DNA of 38,322 nt from Leucobacter_A sp035514995 (GTDB lineage: Bacteria; Actinomycetota; Actinomycetes; Actinomycetales; Microbacteriaceae): NCBI GenBank assembly GCA_035514995.1, contig DATJCC010000015.1, forward strand, positions 1-38,322, read 5' to 3'. A program made the position numbers and the translations under genes. A model generated the notes under the pieces. The model saw only the letters and a list, made by a program, of their open reading frames with translations, did no database searches and was not told the origin of the DNA. Below, piece by piece: positions 7,127 to 16,869 of the stretch (position 1 is its first letter; each line of letters starts with the position of its first letter).

Positions 7127-8268
7127 GATAAATTAATTGGTAGGTTTGTTCCAATCAAAGATGGCCGTTTAAGAGATATTTTTTCAACTATTTCTTGTAT
7201 CGCTATTGATGCAGGATCACCTTTGTCGGTCAATAACACAGGCACTCCAGCATCGCCGGCTTTTCGCATTTTTATGCTTAAAGGTATTGTTCCAAGAAGA
7301 TCAACTTTGTTTTGATCAATATTTTTGGGATGTGCAGAGAGTCTCTGTGCGACCTCTAATCCGCCACCCTCTCCAAACATATCTAGAAGCGTGCCGTCCT
7401 CTAAGGTGATTGAGCCCATGTTTTCAATAACACCTAGAATTTTTTGACCACTGGTAAATGATAATATTCCGCTTCTGACTGCAACGTCTGATGCAGAAGT
7501 TTGGGGGGTTGTAACAACCAGCACTTCTGCTTGCGGAAGAAGCTGGCCGACACTTAACGCAACATCACCTGTGCCTGGTGGAAGATCTAGGAGAAGCACA
7601 TCTAAATCTCCGAACCAAACATCTCGTAGAAACTGTTCTAAAGTGCGATGGAGCATTGGGCCCCGCCATGAGACTGCAGTGTTTCTGCTGTCTGCTTCGC
7701 CCAGAAACATTCCTATTGAAACTACTTTAATTCCGTGCGACTCTGGAGCAACAATTAGATCATTGATTTTGACTGGTGAGGTGGTCCTACCATTTTTGGA
7801 AAGTCCGATTAAGGAGGGAATAGAGAACCCAAAAATATCGGCATCTATAATACCAACTTGAAGTCCTTTTGTAGCTAGCGCAACAGCAAGATTCACAGTA
7901 ACGCTAGATTTTCCTACTCCACCTTTACCGCTAGTAACTGCGATTACGCGAGTTAAAGAATTTTTATCGAACTGGTTTGGCTTAGCAGGGCCTTTAACCT
8001 TCAAAATAAACTCTTCACGCTCTTGAGGTGTCATCACTGTCACTTTTAAATCTACGTCTTCGACACCCTGCACCTGCCTCAGGGCGATTATTGATTCTTC
8101 TTCTAGCATGCGAGCTGCGGGGCAGGAAGCAATAGTCAAATGGAGCGTTGCATGGGCAACTTTATGTGCATCTATACTCAAACCAGATACCATGCCTAGA
8201 TCAGTTATAGGACGTTTGATATCTGGATCAATTACTTTGCTCAGCGCTTGCACCAACTTGTCAGTCAT
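7123..8268 (-). CDS. mrp: Mrp/ApbC-type P-loop ATPase, iron-sulfur cluster carrier
   Basis: Mrp/ApbC proteins bind and transfer Fe-S clusters in an ATP-dependent way. The 381-residue protein has an N-terminal MIP18/DUF59 domain (residues about 3-80, with ITDLGMVSGL and the cysteine in TIASCPAARM). Then comes the deviant Walker A SGKGGVGKSS (about 113-122), a switch segment DADIFGFSIP, and LLLDLPPGTGDVALS for Walker B. The CxxC pair found in many bacterial Mrp proteins after GVIENM is absent: the sequence there runs GSITLEDG. I recall that as common in actinobacteria. The ATG has an excellent AAAGGAG ribosome site. It converges on tatB and diverges from the stress protein gene. Confidence 0.92.
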   Translation of the reverse strand: MTDKLVQALSKVIDPDIKRPITDLGMVSGLSIDAHKVAHATLHLTIASCPAARMLEEESIIALRQVQGVEDVDLKVTVMTPQEREEFILKVKGPAKPNQFDKNSLTRVIAVTSGKGGVGKSSVTVNLAVALATKGLQVGIIDADIFGFSIPSLIGLSKNGRTTSPVKINDLIVAPESHGIKVVSIGMFLGEADSRNTAVSWRGPMLHRTLEQFLRDVWFGDLDVLLLDLPPGTGDVALSVGQLLPQAEVLVVTTPQTSASDVAVRSGILSFTSGQKILGVIENMGSITLEDGTLLDMFGEGGGLEVAQRLSAHPKNIDQNKVDLLGTIPLSIKMRKAGDAGVPVLLTDKGDPASIAIQEIVEKISLKRPSLIGTNLPINLS

Positions 8269-8352
8269 CGTTCTCCTTTGAAGTTAATGGTATCTCGGGG
8301 ATCTTCAGTGATGCTGGGCAAATTTCAAGGAGTACGTGGGAGAATCATAGGT

Positions 8353-8844
8353 ATGACGCAAATGGGTCCAATGAATAAACGCCAAGCCATGCTTATGCCT
8401 ACCGTCCCCAAGGGTGAAATAATTTCCACCTACGATACCTACGCAAATGCACAGCATGCAGTAGATATTTTGGCTAGAGCAAACTTCCCAGTAAACCAGG
8501 TTGCAATTGTTGGTAACGACATTCGAAGTGTAGAGCGCGTTACTGGCAAAATGAGTTACGGAAAGGTCGCCTGGATGGGTGCACTTTCAGGTGCATACCT
8601 TGGAATTTTTCTCGCTCTCTTATTAATGGTGGTGCAACCCGGATCACAAATTGGCGGCATCTTTTTAGCTGCAGTAGCAATTGGTGCAGGGTTTGGGATG
8701 CTATTCGGTGTCTTATCGTATGCGTTGAACAAACAAAGACGCGACTTTTCATCAGTTATGCAACTCGTGGCCGGAAGGTATGACCTGCTCACAGATTCAG
8801 GTCTACTGCATGAAGCTAGAAAATTGTTAAGCTCAACAGACTAG
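8353..8844 (+). CDS. General-stress-type membrane protein (YflT/GSP17M-like domain)
   Basis: From the ATG at 8353 this is a 163-residue protein. I prefer this start because GGGAGA lies nine bases upstream and because longer forms would run into the mrp start region. The N-terminal soluble part (ISTYDTYANAQHAVDILARANFPVNQVAIVG) matches the YflT/general stress protein 17M domain. Two hydrophobic glycine-rich segments follow (residues about 70-95 and 98-120), then a short cytoplasmic tail. The function of the family is unknown and a membrane location is predicted. Its stop overlaps the aminopeptidase P stop on the other strand by four bases. Confidence 0.78.
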   Translation: MTQMGPMNKRQAMLMPTVPKGEIISTYDTYANAQHAVDILARANFPVNQVAIVGNDIRSVERVTGKMSYGKVAWMGALSGAYLGIFLALLLMVVQPGSQIGGIFLAAVAIGAGFGMLFGVLSYALNKQRRDFSSVMQLVAGRYDLLTDSGLLHEARKLLSSTD

Positions 8845-10223
8845 ATACGGAACTTTTTCACCCACGCTTCAACATCATCTGCGGTTCTTGGAATGTGAGC
8901 CGATAAAGATTTATAACCGTTTTCTGTGACCACTACATTGTCTTCGATGCGCACGCCAATGCCACGAAACTCTTTTGGAACTGTGAGATCGTCTGGTTGA
9001 AAATAAAGCCCTGGTTCAATAGTAAAAACCATTCCTGGTTTTAAAACACCATCCATATAAAGCTCTCGCTTTGCTTGGGCACAGTCGTGCACGTCAAGCC
9101 CTAAATGGTGGCTCGTGCCGTGCACCATATACCTACGGTGATAGGGGGTGTCGTCTTCTGCTGTAGTTTCAGGTAAGAAACCCCAGTCTCCTGTTTTACT
9201 TTTGATCACAGACATTGCGGCTTCATGAATTTCGCGAAACTTTACACCAGGTCGCACAACTTTGTGAGCTTCGTCTGCAGCTTCCAAAACAGCTTCATAC
9301 ACTTTTCTTTGCACAGGGGTGAATTCGCCTGAAACTGGAATTGTGCGCGTAATGTCAGCGGTGTACAGACTGTCAAGCTCGACACCAGCGTCCAAAAGTA
9401 AAAGGTCACCCTCTAGCACCGGTCCATCGTTTTTAATCCAGTGCAAGGTGCATGCGTGAGCTCCAGAAGCAGCAATAGTGTCGTATCCAACACCGTTCCC
9501 ATCTAGTCTGGCGCGCATGCTGAATGCACCTTCTATTACTCTTTCACCTCGCGTGTGTGAAGTCGCCTTGTTCAAAGAGCCGATTACCTCTTCAAAGCCT
9601 CGCTCTGTTGCAAGAACAGCTTTGCGGAGTTCTTCTATCTCAAAATTATCTTTTACAAGCCTAAGCTCTGAGACGGCTCTCGCAAGATCTTCATCAGATA
9701 ATGTTACGTCATGCTCGGAAGCTTCAAACTCGCTAAGTGATCGTGTTTCTACCTGCAAATCACTTGCTACTTGTTCAAGGCTGGGGCGTTGACCCGTCCA
9801 AAATTCTCCCACTGCAGGGTTTGCATAAAATTCATCGGTGTCGCGGCCGGCACTCTCTGTAAAAAACAGTGTTACATTATGCGAATCTGATGTTGGTTCA
9901 AAGAGCAAGATGGAGCCTGGTTGCGCATCTGACCCCCACCCAGTGAGATGACTGAAAGCAGAGTGCGCTCGGAAGAGATAAAAGGTGTCGTTTGAACGTT
10001 GTTTAGATGCCCCTGCGGCTATCACGAGGCGTTTGCCAAGAAACTGTTTGCTGAGCTTTGCGCGTCTGGCAACTGTATAGCTGGATGCAACACGAGGCTG
10101 TGGTAGTGGTCTTTCATCATCAGCCCACTGAGACCCAATATACTTTTTAAAGTTTTCTGTATTTGGTGTAGTTGAACGGTTTTCGTTTGTGACTTCGGCT
10201 TCATGCGTTTTGGCTCTAGACAT
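8841..10223 (-). CDS. pepP: Xaa-Pro aminopeptidase (aminopeptidase P, M24B)
   Basis: This enzyme removes an N-terminal residue that precedes proline, using two metal ions. The 460-residue length and two-domain build fit aminopeptidase P: an N-terminal creatinase-like domain (to about residue 195) and a C-terminal pita-bread domain. All metal ligands are visible: the two aspartates in LLLDAGVELDSLYTADITRT, the histidine in HGTSHHLGLDVHD, the glutamate in FTIEPGLY and the glutamate in VRIEDNVVV. The ATG at 10223 has no proper ribosome site but GATAAT lies six bases upstream, so translation is probably leaderless. It converges with the stress protein gene and diverges from the PHP gene. Confidence 0.94.
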   Translation of the reverse strand: MSRAKTHEAEVTNENRSTTPNTENFKKYIGSQWADDERPLPQPRVASSYTVARRAKLSKQFLGKRLVIAAGASKQRSNDTFYLFRAHSAFSHLTGWGSDAQPGSILLFEPTSDSHNVTLFFTESAGRDTDEFYANPAVGEFWTGQRPSLEQVASDLQVETRSLSEFEASEHDVTLSDEDLARAVSELRLVKDNFEIEELRKAVLATERGFEEVIGSLNKATSHTRGERVIEGAFSMRARLDGNGVGYDTIAASGAHACTLHWIKNDGPVLEGDLLLLDAGVELDSLYTADITRTIPVSGEFTPVQRKVYEAVLEAADEAHKVVRPGVKFREIHEAAMSVIKSKTGDWGFLPETTAEDDTPYHRRYMVHGTSHHLGLDVHDCAQAKRELYMDGVLKPGMVFTIEPGLYFQPDDLTVPKEFRGIGVRIEDNVVVTENGYKSLSAHIPRTADDVEAWVKKFRI

Positions 10224-10235
10224 GCCTCAATTATC
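10224..10235 (-). promoter_or_regulatory. Candidate -10 for a leaderless pepP transcript
   Basis: On the minus strand GATAAT (10235-10230) matches the -10 consensus in five of six bases and is followed by TGAGGC and then the ATG. Transcription would start at or next to the A of the ATG. No good -35 is seen. Confidence 0.4.
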
Positions 10236-10297
10236 GCATTTATTTGATTAAAACTCTCCGCTTAGCCGACGGGTCAGAAATGTGTCAGGATTGGAAG

Positions 10298-11158
10298 ATG
10301 GCCAATGAATCGCTTTCGACTCGCTTCGATCTTCACACACACTCGACTTTTTCTGATGGAACAACATCACCAGAACAAATTGCAGAACTCGCAAAAAATA
10401 TTGGCTTAAAGGGTTTTGCGCTCACAGACCATGACACGATTGATGGTTGGGTGACTGCAAGGTATGCCGCAAAAGTCAAAGGTTTAGACTTTTTACCCGG
10501 TATGGAGCTCACTACTGAGGAAGCGGGTAGGTCGATACACCTTTTAGCTTATGGAACGTCCGAAAGCGACGAAAGATTGTTAGAAGAGTTATTTTTATTG
10601 CGAAACTCCAGACTCAACCGAGCGAAAGAGATGATATCCCGATTAAACGAAGATTTTCCGCTTGATTGGGATTTAGTGTTAGAACCCGAGGATGGAGTTT
10701 ATATAAAGAGTGTTGGGAGGCCTCACCTTGCTGATGCGTTAGTGAATGCTGGATATTTTTCAACTAGAAGCGAAGTGTTCGAAAAAATACTGACAACGAC
10801 TAGTCGATACTATGTTCCAACCAAACATTTAGGCACAATTGAAGCTATTAACGTTGTTCGTAATGCGGGAGGTTTTCCAGTTTTAGCGCACCCTGCTGCT
10901 TTTAGAATGCGCAAGCCCATAGATCACAGTCTAATAGCAGAACTAGTATCATCTGGGCTTGGCGGGATTGAACTAGACCATCCTGAAAATAGACCTGAGT
11001 GGATCCCCAACCTAGTTACAACTGCAACTAAGCACGGTTTGTTGGTAACAGGAGCAAGCGATTTCCACGGCGCTGGTAAACCAAACAAACTCGGTGAGGG
11101 GAGCACAGCAGCAGCTGATGTGGCTCTAATCAGATCACAGGTTGCTACTCCGAATTAG
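10298..11158 (+). CDS. PHP-domain phosphoesterase
   Basis: This is a 286-residue polymerase-and-histidinol-phosphatase (PHP) domain protein from the ATG at 10298, chosen for the AGGA ribosome site eight bases upstream. A TTG at 10244 would add 18 atypical residues. Metal-binding motifs occur in order: FDLHTHSTFSDGT at the N-terminus, LTDHDTIDGW, an ELTTEE acidic site, VLAHPAAF and finally GASDFHG. Relatives of this size include RNase AM/YciV-like 5'-3' exonucleases and 3',5'-nucleotide phosphatases, so a nucleotide or RNA substrate is likely but the exact one is not known. It is followed by the convergent DEAD-box helicase with 12 nt between the stops. Confidence 0.85.
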   Translation: MANESLSTRFDLHTHSTFSDGTTSPEQIAELAKNIGLKGFALTDHDTIDGWVTARYAAKVKGLDFLPGMELTTEEAGRSIHLLAYGTSESDERLLEELFLLRNSRLNRAKEMISRLNEDFPLDWDLVLEPEDGVYIKSVGRPHLADALVNAGYFSTRSEVFEKILTTTSRYYVPTKHLGTIEAINVVRNAGGFPVLAHPAAFRMRKPIDHSLIAELVSSGLGGIELDHPENRPEWIPNLVTTATKHGLLVTGASDFHGAGKPNKLGEGSTAAADVALIRSQVATPN

Positions 11159-11170
11159 GTTCTGGCCAGT

Positions 11171-12478
11171 CTAAGATTCACTGGGATTAGCAGGAGGGCG
11201 TCTTCTTCTGACACGTTTCCGTTTCGGTTTTTCTTGTTTAGAAACAACAGGTGTGCCTGTAGTTGATTTTGAGTTGGAAACGGATGATTTCAAGCGTTTG
11301 ATGTTCCCTCGAGTACCCCCAAGGATGTCCAATTCATCATATAAATGTTCCGAAGAAGAATATGTTTCTTTTGGTTCAGGGACACCAAGTTCAAGGGCAT
11401 TATTGATTAGTGTCCATCTGTGCAGGTCTTCCCAATCCACAAATGTCACCGCAATTCCGGTGTTGCCGGCGCGCCCGGTTCTACCGACCCTGTGTAGGTA
11501 GGTTTCATGATCCTCTGGAATGGTGTAATTGATGACGTGCGTAACATCATCAACATCTATTCCTCGTGCAGCAACATCCGTTGCAATCAAAACATTTTTC
11601 TTACCAGATTTGAATTGTGCCATCGACTTTTCACGTCGCTCTTGATTCATATCTCCGTGAACTGCAGCGACCTGGAAGCCTCGGTCTGTTAGCTCTTCTT
11701 GGAGCTTAGAAGCTTGCCGCTTAGTTCGGGTGAAGATAACACATTTTTCGATTTTTTCGGCTTGCAGAATGCGAGCAATAATTTCATCCTTGTCAAGGGC
11801 GTGAGCCCGATAAACGAGGTGATTGATGTTGCCCTGGGCCGCACCTTCGTCTGGTGATGTTGCCCTGATATGAATGGGTCTATTCATGAAACGTCTTGCC
11901 AATGTGATTATTGAGCCTGGCATTGTTGCAGAAAACAACATGGTGTGACGTTTCTCAGGTAGTTTTGTAAAAAGTTTTTCAATATCAGGCAGAAACCCGA
12001 GATCAAGCATTTTGTCTGCTTCGTCAAGCACGACCTCTGTAACCTTTGATAGGTTTAAAATCCTTTGACCAACTAAATCAAGCAAGCGACCGGGTGTGCC
12101 AACAACGATCTGGGCTCCAGCTTTTAGCTGATCAATTTGACCCTCGTAAGCTTTCCCTCCGTAGATGGGAATTACCTTAACCGGTCTATTTGAGGCAGCT
12201 ACTTCAAGGTCTTGAAAAACTTGCATTGCTAACTCACGTGTTGGAACGACTACCAACACCTGCACGAAAGGCTCGGGGTCAAGGCCGATTCTTTGAATAA
12301 TTGGGAGACCGAAACCAAAAGTTTTTCCGGTTCCAGTCTTTGCCTGCCCTATGATATCTTGTCCCTGCAGAGCAAGTGGAATGGTTTCTTCTTGTATTGG
12401 AAACGCTTGAATTATGTTTTTGTCTGCTAGGGCATTGGCAATGTCGCCGTCGATCCCTAATTCAACGAAAGTTGTCAC
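11171..12478 (-). CDS. DEAD-box ATP-dependent RNA helicase
   Basis: This 435-residue RNA helicase has every motif of the family in order: a Q motif near residues 22-30 (AFPIQEETIP), AKTGTGKT (Walker A), PTRELA, GTPGRLLDL, DEADKMLDLGF, SAT, IFTRTKR, ATDVAARGIDVDDV and HRVGRTGRAG. The C-terminal tail (from about residue 385) is rich in Lys and Arg (KPKRKRVRRRR) and is likely an RNA-binding, disordered tail. Such proteins remodel rRNA or mRNA, often in the cold. The start is GTG at 12478 with AAGGA six bases upstream. A 131-nt AT-rich gap separates it from the divergent ferritin-like gene. Confidence 0.95.
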   Translation of the reverse strand: MTTFVELGIDGDIANALADKNIIQAFPIQEETIPLALQGQDIIGQAKTGTGKTFGFGLPIIQRIGLDPEPFVQVLVVVPTRELAMQVFQDLEVAASNRPVKVIPIYGGKAYEGQIDQLKAGAQIVVGTPGRLLDLVGQRILNLSKVTEVVLDEADKMLDLGFLPDIEKLFTKLPEKRHTMLFSATMPGSIITLARRFMNRPIHIRATSPDEGAAQGNINHLVYRAHALDKDEIIARILQAEKIEKCVIFTRTKRQASKLQEELTDRGFQVAAVHGDMNQERREKSMAQFKSGKKNVLIATDVAARGIDVDDVTHVINYTIPEDHETYLHRVGRTGRAGNTGIAVTFVDWEDLHRWTLINNALELGVPEPKETYSSSEHLYDELDILGGTRGNIKRLKSSVSNSKSTTGTPVVSKQEKPKRKRVRRRRPPANPSES

Positions 12479-12597
12479 GAAAATCCTTAAAATTTTAAAG
12501 CCGTAAAATCGGCCAACACAGCAAACACCAGATGCATTTAAAGTGTGTCGAAGTGTGTGTTTTTAGTAAACATTCTCAGTCTAGCCTTGTAAATGGG

Positions 12598-12612
12598 TAA
12601 ACTGGCTGAGTG
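12598..12612 (+). promoter_or_regulatory. Candidate -10 for a leaderless transcript of the ferritin-like gene
   Basis: TAAACT (12598-12603) fits TANNNT and lies six bases before the GTG at 12610 and nine before the ATG at 12613. No ribosome binding site is visible, so the transcript probably begins at the start codon. The -35 region (CTCAGT) is poor. Confidence 0.35.
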
Positions 12613-13329
12613 ATGTCGTGGTTTCAACGTTTTAGAAAGCAAGATCGCCCCTTGCGCAAGATTCGTTCGCGCGCAGAAGCAGATGACGCTTTACATGTAG
12701 ATCTGCCTGAATTCGCTCCTGGTATTATCGATTTCCTGGGTCTAGTGTCTTATTTAAAACTAGAGCTTTATACACAAGGGACTCGTGCTGTTGTTGGTGC
12801 TCCAGATCTTAAAGCTAAAGCAGTTTTAGCTGAAGTTGCTTCGAAAGCGCTCACTAATCAACAATTTTTTGCTGAAGAGCTTAGACGTCGAGATAAAGAT
12901 CCATATGAGGCGATGGAGCCGTTCACACCGCTAATTGATCGTTACCTAGATCGGATAGCGGCCACAGATTGGCACCAACATGTATTGTCTGTGTTTTTAG
13001 TGAGTGGTTTGTTCGACGGCTTTTTTGCTCGATTAGCAGAAGGTATAAAAGACCCCTTCGCTTCTAAAGCTATCGAGACGCTCCAAAACAATGATGGAAG
13101 AGAGCACTTAAGAAACTTATTGGCAACAGAAATAAGCACCCATCCGGGACTTGCAGATAAACTCGCGCTGTGGGGGAGGAGACTCGTAGGAGACACTCTT
13201 TTGGTCGCGAGAGGCGTTTTACTTCTTAGCGAACATCGCACTTATGTTGCAAGTGAAATCGAACCCGTTTTCACAGAGTTGATCGCAGACCACATCAGAC
13301 GTATGGACGGATTAGGCCTAACTGCTTAA
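12610..13329 (+). CDS. Ferritin-like fold protein (MiaE-like)
   Basis: This 239-residue, mostly helical protein resembles the actinobacterial ferritin-like proteins often annotated near tRNA-hydroxylase (MiaE)-like families. Candidate di-iron ligands lie in helices at KLELYTQG, QQFFAEELRRR, DGREHLRNL and LSEHRTYVASEIEP, but the full E-ExxH pair pattern is not certain, so catalytic activity is not proven. The first 30 residues are basic and variable. Two starts are possible, GTG 12610 or ATG 12613, and neither has a ribosome site. The gene sits between the DEAD-box helicase and DUF3107, and its stop is 2 nt from that of the convergent DUF3107 gene. I recall the same trio in other Micrococcales. 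Confidence 0.7.
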   Translation: MMSWFQRFRKQDRPLRKIRSRAEADDALHVDLPEFAPGIIDFLGLVSYLKLELYTQGTRAVVGAPDLKAKAVLAEVASKALTNQQFFAEELRRRDKDPYEAMEPFTPLIDRYLDRIAATDWHQHVLSVFLVSGLFDGFFARLAEGIKDPFASKAIETLQNNDGREHLRNLLATEISTHPGLADKLALWGRRLVGDTLLVARGVLLLSEHRTYVASEIEPVFTELIADHIRRMDGLGLTA

Positions 13330-13331
13330 AA

Positions 13332-13556
13332 TTAGTTCACAAAACCAACTCTGCGACCCGTCGCAGAACCAAATTCCACAAAAATAATGGCCTGCACATT
13401 TACGTGCCATTGGTTATCTCTAACGTCTTCGAAAACAACGAAACGTTGCTCATCTTTAGCAGCTTTTTCAATCGAAGACATAACCTCTGCAGCGCTGAGT
13501 TCAGTCTCAAAACTAATTTCGCGTGAGGAGTTACTCATTCCAATTCTTACGTCCAA
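13332..13556 (-). CDS. DUF3107 family protein
   Basis: This 74-residue protein begins MDVRIGMSNSSREISFET and ends with IIFVEFGSATGRRVGFVN, the hallmark ends of the actinobacterial DUF3107 family. The middle is a helix with an alternating acidic pattern. It is soluble, has no membrane segment, and its function is unknown. The start is TTG at 13556: AAAGGG stands five bases upstream and the family nearly always begins with this M-x-V-R-I-G string. It is transcribed away from adnA across an 88-nt gap that must hold both promoters. Confidence 0.88.
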   Translation of the reverse strand: MDVRIGMSNSSREISFETELSAAEVMSSIEKAAKDEQRFVVFEDVRDNQWHVNVQAIIFVEFGSATGRRVGFVN

Positions 13557-13644
13557 GATAGCCCTTTCAAAATAAAAACTTTCACATGATATGTAAACAA
13601 CTTAAGCCTACTATTTTAAACTGAGCATATAGGATCTTAAACCT

Positions 13645-16600
13645 TTGTCACCGGTGATAGATAGGCTAATGCATATGCTTAGATTCGATGATTCTCAAAA
13701 GGAAGTGTTCGGTTTAGACAGTTCTAGACACGCACGAATATTGGGAGCACCTGGGAGCGGTAAAACAACAATTTTGGTAGAGGCTCTAACGAGATTGGTT
13801 TCTGAGGGAGAGCTGCAATATTCAGAACTACTGGTGTTTTCTCCCTCTCGCTCCACTGCGAGTAAAATACGAAATCAACTTGAAACTCAAACCGATGATG
13901 TTTTACCTGGAGGTTTAGTGCGTTCTCCAGAATCATTTGCTTTTGCTACTCTCGCAAGACTCAGTGCGATAGCAGCAGAACCAGGGCCCAGGCTTCTGAC
14001 AGGGGCGGCACAAGACGACTTAATAAAAGAGGTCCTTGAACCTAATATAAAGCAGCTTGCACAACAGACCGGGTTTTCTGAAGAGTTGTTATCTTTACGC
14101 GTTTTCCGAGATGAATTACGTGACTTCGAAAGGATTTTAAGTGACCACAGAATTGATAAAAAAACACTATTTGATCTCGCAAAGAACCCGCAAAACTGGA
14201 TCTCACATCAGCTATCTCAAACGCAGATAAAAGAAATACAACAACTCGTCACTGTTTGGACAACGTTATTTTCCCTAACAGAAAAAGTTCATGAATTACA
14301 GAATCTTTCAGTTCCTAACACTTTGTCTAGCACCCAATTAATATCTTTCTGCACAGAAGCAGTAAATACATTTACAGAAGAGAACGATATTCAAATTCCT
14401 AGGTTAGTTCTGATAGATGATGCTGAAGATTTAACAAGAGGTGCTTTAAACTTACTGGCTGCTCTTGCAAATAGAGGCAGTGCTATCTGGGCGTTTGGTG
14501 ATCCTGACATGAGCACGGGAGCCTTTCAGGGCAAGAATACCAGGCTTATGCAGGGAATTAATTTTTCTTTGCGAGATGTTCGAAATCGACCGAATGAAAA
14601 ACAAACGTTAGAGCAAGTTGTTGTTTTGAAAAAAGTTTATCGTCACGGTTCTAACATTCGAGAAGTAGTCTCTAATGTAGTCAATCGCATTGGAATTTCT
14701 GGTATAAGTGAACACAGGAATGCGGATTGCAACAATTCAGCGAACGCTCTAGTTCAATTTACTAAAACATCAACTAGCCAAGAACAAGCTGGTGTTATTG
14801 CACACCGACTACGTAGCGCGCGATTTGGCGTTGATGCCGTCGGCGATGTCACTTCATGGTCAGACATGGTTGTTATCTGCCGTAGCCAGCAAGAAGTTGC
14901 TGAAGTACAAAAATCACTTGGGCACTTGGATGTACCCACAAGAAGCGGTTCTGGTGGTGTCACATTGAAAGACCACTCACTAGTGCGAGACCTAATTACT
15001 GTGTTACTGCATGTACTCGGCGTTGCTGAAATAGATGCAAAGAGGTTTGAAACGTTATTGATTGGTCCTCTCGGAGGTTTTGATAAAGTAAGTCTGCGCA
15101 AACTTAAACAAGAAATGTCACTTCAAGAGCAGCAACTGATCACTAAGAAAGATTTGTCACCGAGTAATATTTCTGAAGTTATTTTTAGTTTCCTACCAGT
15201 AAAATCTGGAAACGAAATAAAGGTTGCGAACAGTAAGCTTGCAAGATTTTTGAATACCATACAGTCAGGCTTAAATGCCAATCTGCCAAATGCTCAAGCT
15301 AGAGAAGTGCTGTGGGCGATTTGGGATGCCGCAAACCTTTCAAATCAGTTACTTGCCGAATCTTTAGAAGGTGAAGGAACGGTCTCGCAGAGAGCCAACT
15401 CCGATCTTGACGCGGTGTTGAACCTGTTTTATATTCTTCAGAGGCATGAAGAACAGGCAGACACTACGCCGGTATCAGACGTGCTCATAGATTTATTGAC
15501 TTCTGATGTTGCCCAAGACACTCTCGCAGATGCTCCGGCAAGAGATGCTGTTTTGGTTACAACTGTGCAAGGAGTCGCAGCGCAATCTTTTGACCTAGTC
15601 TGTGTTTTAGGGCCCCAAGAAGGTGTCTGGCCGAATTTGCGTTCGCGTGGATCACTCCTGCAGCTTTCAGTATTAGAGACACTTCTAACAGATGGAACAT
15701 ACGGGATACACGATAGGACAGAAACTCTACATGATGAGCTAAGACTTTTTGCAGTCGCGTGCTCAAGAGCAGTTAAACAGCTTCTAGTAGTGGCTGTGGC
15801 TTCTGAAAACGAATTTCCGAGTGCTTTTTACACTCTCGGGAGAAAGTTTGAGGTAGTAGATCTTCCACACAGTAGATTTTCTATACGAGGATTTATTGCA
15901 GACCTCCGACGAGAGCTTGAACTAGAACCGACTAATGAAGAAGTAGCGGTTGCTTTAGCTGTATTAGCACAGCACAACATCGATGGTGCAGACCCTGATC
16001 AGTGGTACGGAATACAAGAGAACACAAACCTTAATCCATTAGTTGACTTGGAAGGTGACCCTGATGCTACTGTAAGCGTCAGCCCGTCAAAGATCGAAGC
16101 GGTTGAAGAGTGTCCATTAAATTGGGTCATAAATGATGTTGGGGGAGGGCCGGCAGAAATATCTGCACGACTTGGTTCTTTAATTCATGAGGCTTTTGAG
16201 AAAGTTCTAATTGCAGACGAAGAAGCTATGACCAAAATTATAGACGCAGGCTGGGAAGCACTTGATTTTGAATCAGAATGGCAATCTAAAAGACAGTACT
16301 ATAACGCTCAAAAAATGATTAAAGGAATTAATGATTATCTCACTTCAAATTCTGATGAGCACAGAGTGCTGCTAAATGAGAGTTTTTTCCAGCTCAAAAT
16401 CGGGCAGGTAGTTCTTCGAGGTTTTGCAGACCGTGTGGAGATGCGAACCACAGATGAAGGTCTTGAAAATCCCGTTATTTTGGACTTAAAAACTGGGGCT
16501 ACGGTTCCAACTAAAAAAGAAGTGGAAGATCACGCACAGCTCCAGTCCTATCAGGCTGGGCTATTGTTTGGCGAATTTACCCAGAAAAATGCTGATTCAG

Positions 16601-16869
16601 AGGAGTCTAGTGTTTCTTTCGGCTCTTCAGCCGGTGCGTATTTGTTGTATGTTCATCCGAAAGCCCAGACCCTAGACACTACTTACAGAATTTTTCAGCA
16701 GCCTGGGATGAATCAAGAACAGTTTGAAGCGTTTAAAGAACGTGTAAAAAATGTATCCTCTCTTATCTCACGAGGAAATTTTGAAGCCAGAGTGGAACAT
16801 CACTGTCAAACCTCGAGAAATAAACCTAGCTGCGCGATTCACATTATCCCACCAGTGAGTTACTTATGA
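13645..16869 (+). CDS. adnA: AdnA-type helicase-nuclease subunit
   Basis: AdnAB is the actinobacterial counterpart of RecBCD/AddAB. It unwinds and resects DNA ends at double-strand breaks. This 1074-residue subunit has a UvrD-like motor and a C-terminal RecB-type nuclease. Walker A is GAPGSGKT (residues 34-41). Motif II is changed to LIDDAED (near 256-262) instead of DExQD, as expected for the weaker AdnA motor. Nuclease marks are LIHEAFEKVL, ADRVEMR and VILDLKTG followed by QLQSYQAG. The start is uncertain: TTG 13645 has AGGA ten bases upstream, while GTG 13654, ATG 13669 and ATG 13675 are alternatives. The stop overlaps the adnB ATG by four bases, so the pair is translationally coupled. Confidence 0.88.
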   Translation: MSPVIDRLMHMLRFDDSQKEVFGLDSSRHARILGAPGSGKTTILVEALTRLVSEGELQYSELLVFSPSRSTASKIRNQLETQTDDVLPGGLVRSPESFAFATLARLSAIAAEPGPRLLTGAAQDDLIKEVLEPNIKQLAQQTGFSEELLSLRVFRDELRDFERILSDHRIDKKTLFDLAKNPQNWISHQLSQTQIKEIQQLVTVWTTLFSLTEKVHELQNLSVPNTLSSTQLISFCTEAVNTFTEENDIQIPRLVLIDDAEDLTRGALNLLAALANRGSAIWAFGDPDMSTGAFQGKNTRLMQGINFSLRDVRNRPNEKQTLEQVVVLKKVYRHGSNIREVVSNVVNRIGISGISEHRNADCNNSANALVQFTKTSTSQEQAGVIAHRLRSARFGVDAVGDVTSWSDMVVICRSQQEVAEVQKSLGHLDVPTRSGSGGVTLKDHSLVRDLITVLLHVLGVAEIDAKRFETLLIGPLGGFDKVSLRKLKQEMSLQEQQLITKKDLSPSNISEVIFSFLPVKSGNEIKVANSKLARFLNTIQSGLNANLPNAQAREVLWAIWDAANLSNQLLAESLEGEGTVSQRANSDLDAVLNLFYILQRHEEQADTTPVSDVLIDLLTSDVAQDTLADAPARDAVLVTTVQGVAAQSFDLVCVLGPQEGVWPNLRSRGSLLQLSVLETLLTDGTYGIHDRTETLHDELRLFAVACSRAVKQLLVVAVASENEFPSAFYTLGRKFEVVDLPHSRFSIRGFIADLRRELELEPTNEEVAVALAVLAQHNIDGADPDQWYGIQENTNLNPLVDLEGDPDATVSVSPSKIEAVEECPLNWVINDVGGGPAEISARLGSLIHEAFEKVLIADEEAMTKIIDAGWEALDFESEWQSKRQYYNAQKMIKGINDYLTSNSDEHRVLLNESFFQLKIGQVVLRGFADRVEMRTTDEGLENPVILDLKTGATVPTKKEVEDHAQLQSYQAGLLFGEFTQKNADSEESSVSFGSSAGAYLLYVHPKAQTLDTTYRIFQQPGMNQEQFEAFKERVKNVSSLISRGNFEARVEHHCQTSRNKPSCAIHIIPPVSYL

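Noticed and set aside
8248..8352. Upstream starts for the stress protein gene
   Set aside because: They would overlap the mrp start and add 35 residues that do not look like the family. The ATG at 8353 has a better ribosome site.
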